Shown here: piece after piece, positions 61,213 to 64,000 of the stretch
How the letters are laid out: each line of letters begins with the position of its first letter
Numbering within the stretch: position 1 is the first letter of the stretch
Source of the DNA: Mycobacterium sp. IS-1496
GTDB taxonomy: Bacteria > Actinomycetota > Actinomycetes > Mycobacteriales > Mycobacteriaceae
DNA: 64,000 bases
Direction of reading: 5' to 3'
Assembly: GCF_001499995.1 (NCBI RefSeq)
Contig: NZ_LQIU01000067.1
Span: 62,001-126,000 of the forward strand
Notes under the pieces: model-generated
What the model saw: only the letters and a program-made list of their open reading frames with translations
What the model was told of the DNA's origin: nothing
The model's database searches: none
Program-made: the position numbers and the translations under genes

Positions 61213-62832
61213 TCACGGGATCAGCTTGCCCGGGTTGAGGATTCCGGCCGGGTCGAGCGCCGTCTTGACCGCGCGCAGGATCTCGACGCCGAGGTCGCCG
61301 ATCTCCTCGCGCATCCACGGGCGGTGGTCGGCGCCCACGGCGTGGTGGTGGGTGATGGTGCCGCCGGTGCGCACGATGGCCTCGGATGCGGCGGCTTTCG
61401 CCGCGCGCCACTGCTCGATCGGGTTGCCGCGCTGGGCGGCGACGACGGTGAAGTACAGCGAGGCCCCCGTCGGATAGACGTGCGAGATGTGACAGAGCAC
61501 CAGCGCAGCGGTGCCGGATTCGGCGAGGGCGGCCGTCAGTGCCTCGGTCACGGCGGCCTTGAGCGACGGGATGTTCGACCATGTGGTCGCGGTTTCGAGC
61601 GTCTCGCACAGCGCGCCCGCGGACAGCAGCGAGTCACGCAGGTAGGGCGCCCCGAACCGGCCGTGCTCCCATGCCTTGGCGGGCCCCTCGCCCAGCGACG
61701 TGCCGCCGTGCTGTTCGAGGAGGGCGCGCGTCTCGGCGTGCCGGCTCTCGGCGTGGGCTGCCGTGCCCTCGAACACCGTGACGGCCAGGCATCCGCCGGT
61801 GATGGTCTGCTCGCCGATGGCCTCGGTGGTGGCGAGGTTGACGCCGGTCTCCGCCTCGTCGGACAGCCGGATCACGGTCGGCCCGCTGCCGGTCTGCGTC
61901 ACTGCCCTCAAAGCCGTTGCACCGGTGTCGAAGTCGGGGAACGACCAGGCCTCATACAGCGTCGCCTCCGGGACGGGGTGCACTCGCACCCGCACCCGGG
62001 TGATGACGCCGAAGACCCCTTCGGAGCCGACCATGAGCTGCCGCAGGTCGGGTCCGGCCGCCGACCCCGGCGCGCGCCCGACGTCGAGGATGCCGGCCGG
62101 GGTGACCGCGCGCAGCCCGCGGACCATGTCGTCGAAGCGGCCGTAGCCCGCCGAATCCTGACCGGACGACCGGGTCGCGGCGAAGCCGCCGATGGTCGCG
62201 TAGCAGAAGCTCTGCGGGAAGTGGCCGAGTGAGTAGCCGCGTTCGGCGAGCAGCCGTTCGGCGTCCGGGCCGGTGACTCCCGCACCCAGTTCCGCCTCGC
62301 CCGACACCTCGTCGAGCCAGTGCAGCGCGCTGAGGCGGCGCAGGTCGAGTGACACGACGGCGGTGAAGTCGCCACGGTCCGGGTCCAACCCGCCCACGAC
62401 GCTGGTGCCGCCGCCGAACGGCACGACCGCGATGCGCCGCGCGCTGCAGTGCTCGAGGATCGCCGCGATCTCCTCGTCGTCCGCGGGCAGCAGCACCGCG
62501 TCGGGTGCGTCCTGGGTTCCGCGATCGCGCCGGCGCAGCAGGTCGAGAGTGGATTTGCCGCCGGCGTGCAGCAACCGGCCCGTGTCGTCGACCAGGCAGT
62601 ACGGCTCACCGACGATGCCGATCAGCGCGGCGCGATCGTCCTCGGAGAGGGCCGACGGGCTGAGGGTGACCTCCTCGGCGGTGAGAGGCGGGGTCCCCTC
62701 GGTGACGCTGAGCGCCTGTTCGAGCAGTGACCGGATGCCGTCGGACAGCGGTTTGGCGGCATCCGGATCCCCCCAGGCATCCCACTTCATCGGAGGGAGC
62801 GGGGCTGCGGAGTGCTCGGATCGGCCTGGCAT
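61213..62832 (-). CDS. FAD-linked oxidase, alkyl-DHAP synthase-like (Rv2251-like)
   Basis: The 539-residue protein has the PCMH FAD domain (VVPFGGGTSVVGGLDP, LMVGSEGVFGVIT) and a C-terminal cap with HHHAVGADHRPW, the His-rich motif of alkyl-dihydroxyacetonephosphate synthases. It could be an ether-lipid enzyme or a D-2-hydroxyacid oxidase of the same fold; the His motif favours the former class. It is divergent from the TetR gene by 17 bases, with a palindrome over both starts. Confidence 0.9.
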   Translation of the reverse strand: MPGRSEHSAAPLPPMKWDAWGDPDAAKPLSDGIRSLLEQALSVTEGTPPLTAEEVTLSPSALSEDDRAALIGIVGEPYCLVDDTGRLLHAGGKSTLDLLRRRDRGTQDAPDAVLLPADDEEIAAILEHCSARRIAVVPFGGGTSVVGGLDPDRGDFTAVVSLDLRRLSALHWLDEVSGEAELGAGVTGPDAERLLAERGYSLGHFPQSFCYATIGGFAATRSSGQDSAGYGRFDDMVRGLRAVTPAGILDVGRAPGSAAGPDLRQLMVGSEGVFGVITRVRVRVHPVPEATLYEAWSFPDFDTGATALRAVTQTGSGPTVIRLSDEAETGVNLATTEAIGEQTITGGCLAVTVFEGTAAHAESRHAETRALLEQHGGTSLGEGPAKAWEHGRFGAPYLRDSLLSAGALCETLETATTWSNIPSLKAAVTEALTAALAESGTAALVLCHISHVYPTGASLYFTVVAAQRGNPIEQWRAAKAAASEAIVRTGGTITHHHAVGADHRPWMREEIGDLGVEILRAVKTALDPAGILNPGKLIP

Positions 62833-62835
62833 GCG

Positions 62836-62866
62836 TTACAGTATTACACATGGTGTCAATCCGTAA
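62836..62866. promoter_or_regulatory. Candidate operator and leaderless promoter between FAD oxidase and TetR genes
   Basis: TTACAGTATTACA (62836-62848) and TGTCAATCCGTAA (62854-62866) are inverted half-sites matching at 9 of 13 positions around 5 bases. The TetR ATG (62850) lies in the centre. TACAGT (62837-62842) is a good -10 seven bases before that ATG. A TetR dimer here would block both genes. Confidence 0.5.
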
Positions 62867-63431
62867 TGACAGCCCGCCGTCGGTGGAGCAGCGCATCCTC
62901 GACGCCGCCGCGGAGTGCGTCGTGGCCTTCGGGGTCAACCGGGTGACGTTGGCGGAGATCGCCCGCCGGGCGCGGGTGAGCCGGCCGACCATCTACCGCC
63001 GCTGGCGGGACACCGACGCGGTGCTCGCCGCGTTGCTCACCGCCCGGATCGCCGGGGTCCTCGACGCCGTCCCCGACGCGGGGGTGGGGCGCGAACCGCT
63101 GGTCGAGCGGATCGTGGCGGTGGGTGACCGGCTGCGCAACGACGAGATCGTGATCGCCGTCCTGCACAGCGCACCGGAGGTGGCGATGGTGTACATCACC
63201 GAGCGGCTCGGCACCAGCCAGCAGATCCTCATCGACGCGCTGGCCGGTGAGATCAAACTCGCCCAGGACGAGGGCAGCGTCCGTTCCGGGGAACCCCGGC
63301 AGCTCGCCGCCATGTGTCTGCTGATCACCCAGTCGACCATTCAGTCCGCGCAGATGGTGGCGCCGCTGCTCGACGCCGACGCGCTGTCGGAGGAACTGGC
63401 GCGCTCGCTGAACGGATACCTGCAGCCATGA
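62850..63431 (+). CDS. TetR family regulator (Rv2250c-like)
   Basis: The 193-residue protein has an N-terminal TetR helix-turn-helix (ILDAAAECVVAFGVNRVTLAEIARRARVSRPTIYRR split across residues 15-50). It is divergent from the FAD oxidase and overlaps the glpD start by 4 bases (ATGA), so it is co-expressed with glpD. Autoregulation through the palindrome over its own start is likely. A glycerol-3-phosphate or lipid ligand is an inference from its neighbours. Confidence 0.92.
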   Translation: MVSIRNDSPPSVEQRILDAAAECVVAFGVNRVTLAEIARRARVSRPTIYRRWRDTDAVLAALLTARIAGVLDAVPDAGVGREPLVERIVAVGDRLRNDEIVIAVLHSAPEVAMVYITERLGTSQQILIDALAGEIKLAQDEGSVRSGEPRQLAAMCLLITQSTIQSAQMVAPLLDADALSEELARSLNGYLQP

Positions 63432-64000
63432 CGTCGTCGAAGAGCCCGGCCCTCAACGCGTCCCGCCGTGCCACAGAACTGGCCGCCCTCGCCGACGGCG
63501 CACCGCTCGACGTCGTGGTGATCGGCGGCGGGATCACCGGCGCCGGGATCGCGCTGGACGCAGCGACCCGCGGGCTGACGGTGGCGCTGGTGGAGAAGCA
63601 CGATCTGGCGTTCGGCACCAGCCGCTGGAGCTCCAAACTCGTCCACGGCGGATTGCGCTACCTGGCCAGCGGCAATGTGGGCATCGCCCGCCGCAGCGCG
63701 GCCGAACGCGGAATCCTCATGACCCGCAACGCCCCTCACCTCGTCTCGGCGATGCCGCAGCTCGTGCCACTGCTGCCCGAGATGGGGGGTCCGGCGCGCG
63801 CGCTGGTGCGGGCGGGATTCCTTGCCGGAGACGGTCTGCGCCGGCTCGCGGGCACGCCCGCGGCGACCTTGCCGCGCTCGCGGCGGGTCAGCGCGCTGCG
63901 CGCCGCCGACCTGGTGCCCGCGGTGCGCCGTGACGGTCTGGCGGGGGCGTTCCTCGCCTACGACGGACAGTTGATCGACGACGCCCGACTGGTGACGGCG
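63428..64000 (+). CDS. glpD: Glycerol-3-phosphate dehydrogenase, 5' part (window edge)
   Basis: The first 191 codons are present and open to the window end. The FAD-binding motif VVIGGGITGAGIALDAATRG is near residue 29 and GTSRWSSKLVHGGLRYL, the GlpD signature, near residue 64. The full enzyme is expected to be about 570 residues and oxidises glycerol-3-phosphate at the membrane. The ATG overlaps the TetR stop by 4 bases. It is the counterpart of M. tuberculosis glpD1 (Rv2249c). Confidence 0.93.
   Translation, partial: MTSSKSPALNASRRATELAALADGAPLDVVVIGGGITGAGIALDAATRGLTVALVEKHDLAFGTSRWSSKLVHGGLRYLASGNVGIARRSAAERGILMTRNAPHLVSAMPQLVPLLPEMGGPARALVRAGFLAGDGLRRLAGTPAATLPRSRRVSALRAADLVPAVRRDGLAGAFLAYDGQLIDDARLVTA

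Noticed and set aside
1..64000. tRNA, rRNA, IS elements, phage or attachment sites
   Set aside because: No tRNA-like T-loop context, transposase, integrase or target duplication was seen by eye; a covariance-model scan was not possible.

Overview
The window looks like chromosomal DNA from a fast-growing environmental mycobacterium (Mycobacterium/Mycolicibacterium type). This rests on very high G+C, frequent GTG and some TTG starts, -10 hexamers a few bases before start codons (leaderless genes), an MmpL transporter, two WS/DGAT acyltransferases, a mycothiol-dependent dehydrogenase and several actinobacteria-restricted families. The right end (about 54.2-64 kb) follows, from memory, the gene order of M. 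tuberculosis Rv2249c-Rv2260 in inverted orientation. No rRNA, tRNA, CRISPR, IS element or phage was seen. 56 coding regions are called, the last cut by the window edge, and no gene-free stretch exceeds 300 bases.

Layout. 0-10.2 kb: a membrane protein, a universal stress protein, a SnoaL-like protein with a zinc alcohol dehydrogenase, a large ATPase-LuxR regulator with a TetR regulator, a cytochrome P450, an Excalibur-type secreted protein and a lipoprotein joining a lytic transglycosylase to a DUF1460 domain. 10.3-30.3 kb: a block resembling the hypoxia/dormancy (DosR-type) regulon. It has a four-subunit group 3b-like NiFe hydrogenase with maturation protease, followed by two overlapping KAS III genes; a minus-strand run of wax synthase, Acg-like nitroreductase, universal stress protein and PfkB kinase; a second wax synthase; a HAD/trehalose-phosphatase/GH65 fusion coupled to PEP synthase; and an Rv1733c-like membrane protein. 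Five sites resembling the DosR palindrome lie before or between these units. Together the products fit redox disposal (hydrogenase), storage lipid (wax ester/TAG) and sugar-phosphate/PEP rerouting under low oxygen.

30.3-40.6 kb: tex, an MmpL transporter, a membrane Ser/Thr kinase, two Ala/Glu-rich coiled-coil proteins (one CsbD), a small protein and a DUF4185 secreted protein. 40.6-46.7 kb: a six-gene minus-strand unit in which every junction is a 4-base start/stop overlap: peptide/nickel-type ABC importer (binding lipoprotein, two permeases, fused double ATPase), an SDR oxidoreductase, and last a 130-residue protein with twelve cysteines placed exactly every third residue. This is the most unusual item in the window and the best candidate for an undescribed system.

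46.8-54.1 kb: secreted protein, SDR, amine-dehydrogenase-like reductase, Hsp70-like membrane protein, two DJ-1-family genes (one fused to AraC) and a SABATH carboxyl methyltransferase. 54.2-64 kb: MBL hydrolase and mscR, a LuxR regulator not in the M. tuberculosis order, an Rv2258c-like methyltransferase, a beta-lactamase-fold serine hydrolase, a DUF3145 protein, a lipid kinase, an ADPS-like flavoprotein, a TetR regulator and the start of glpD.
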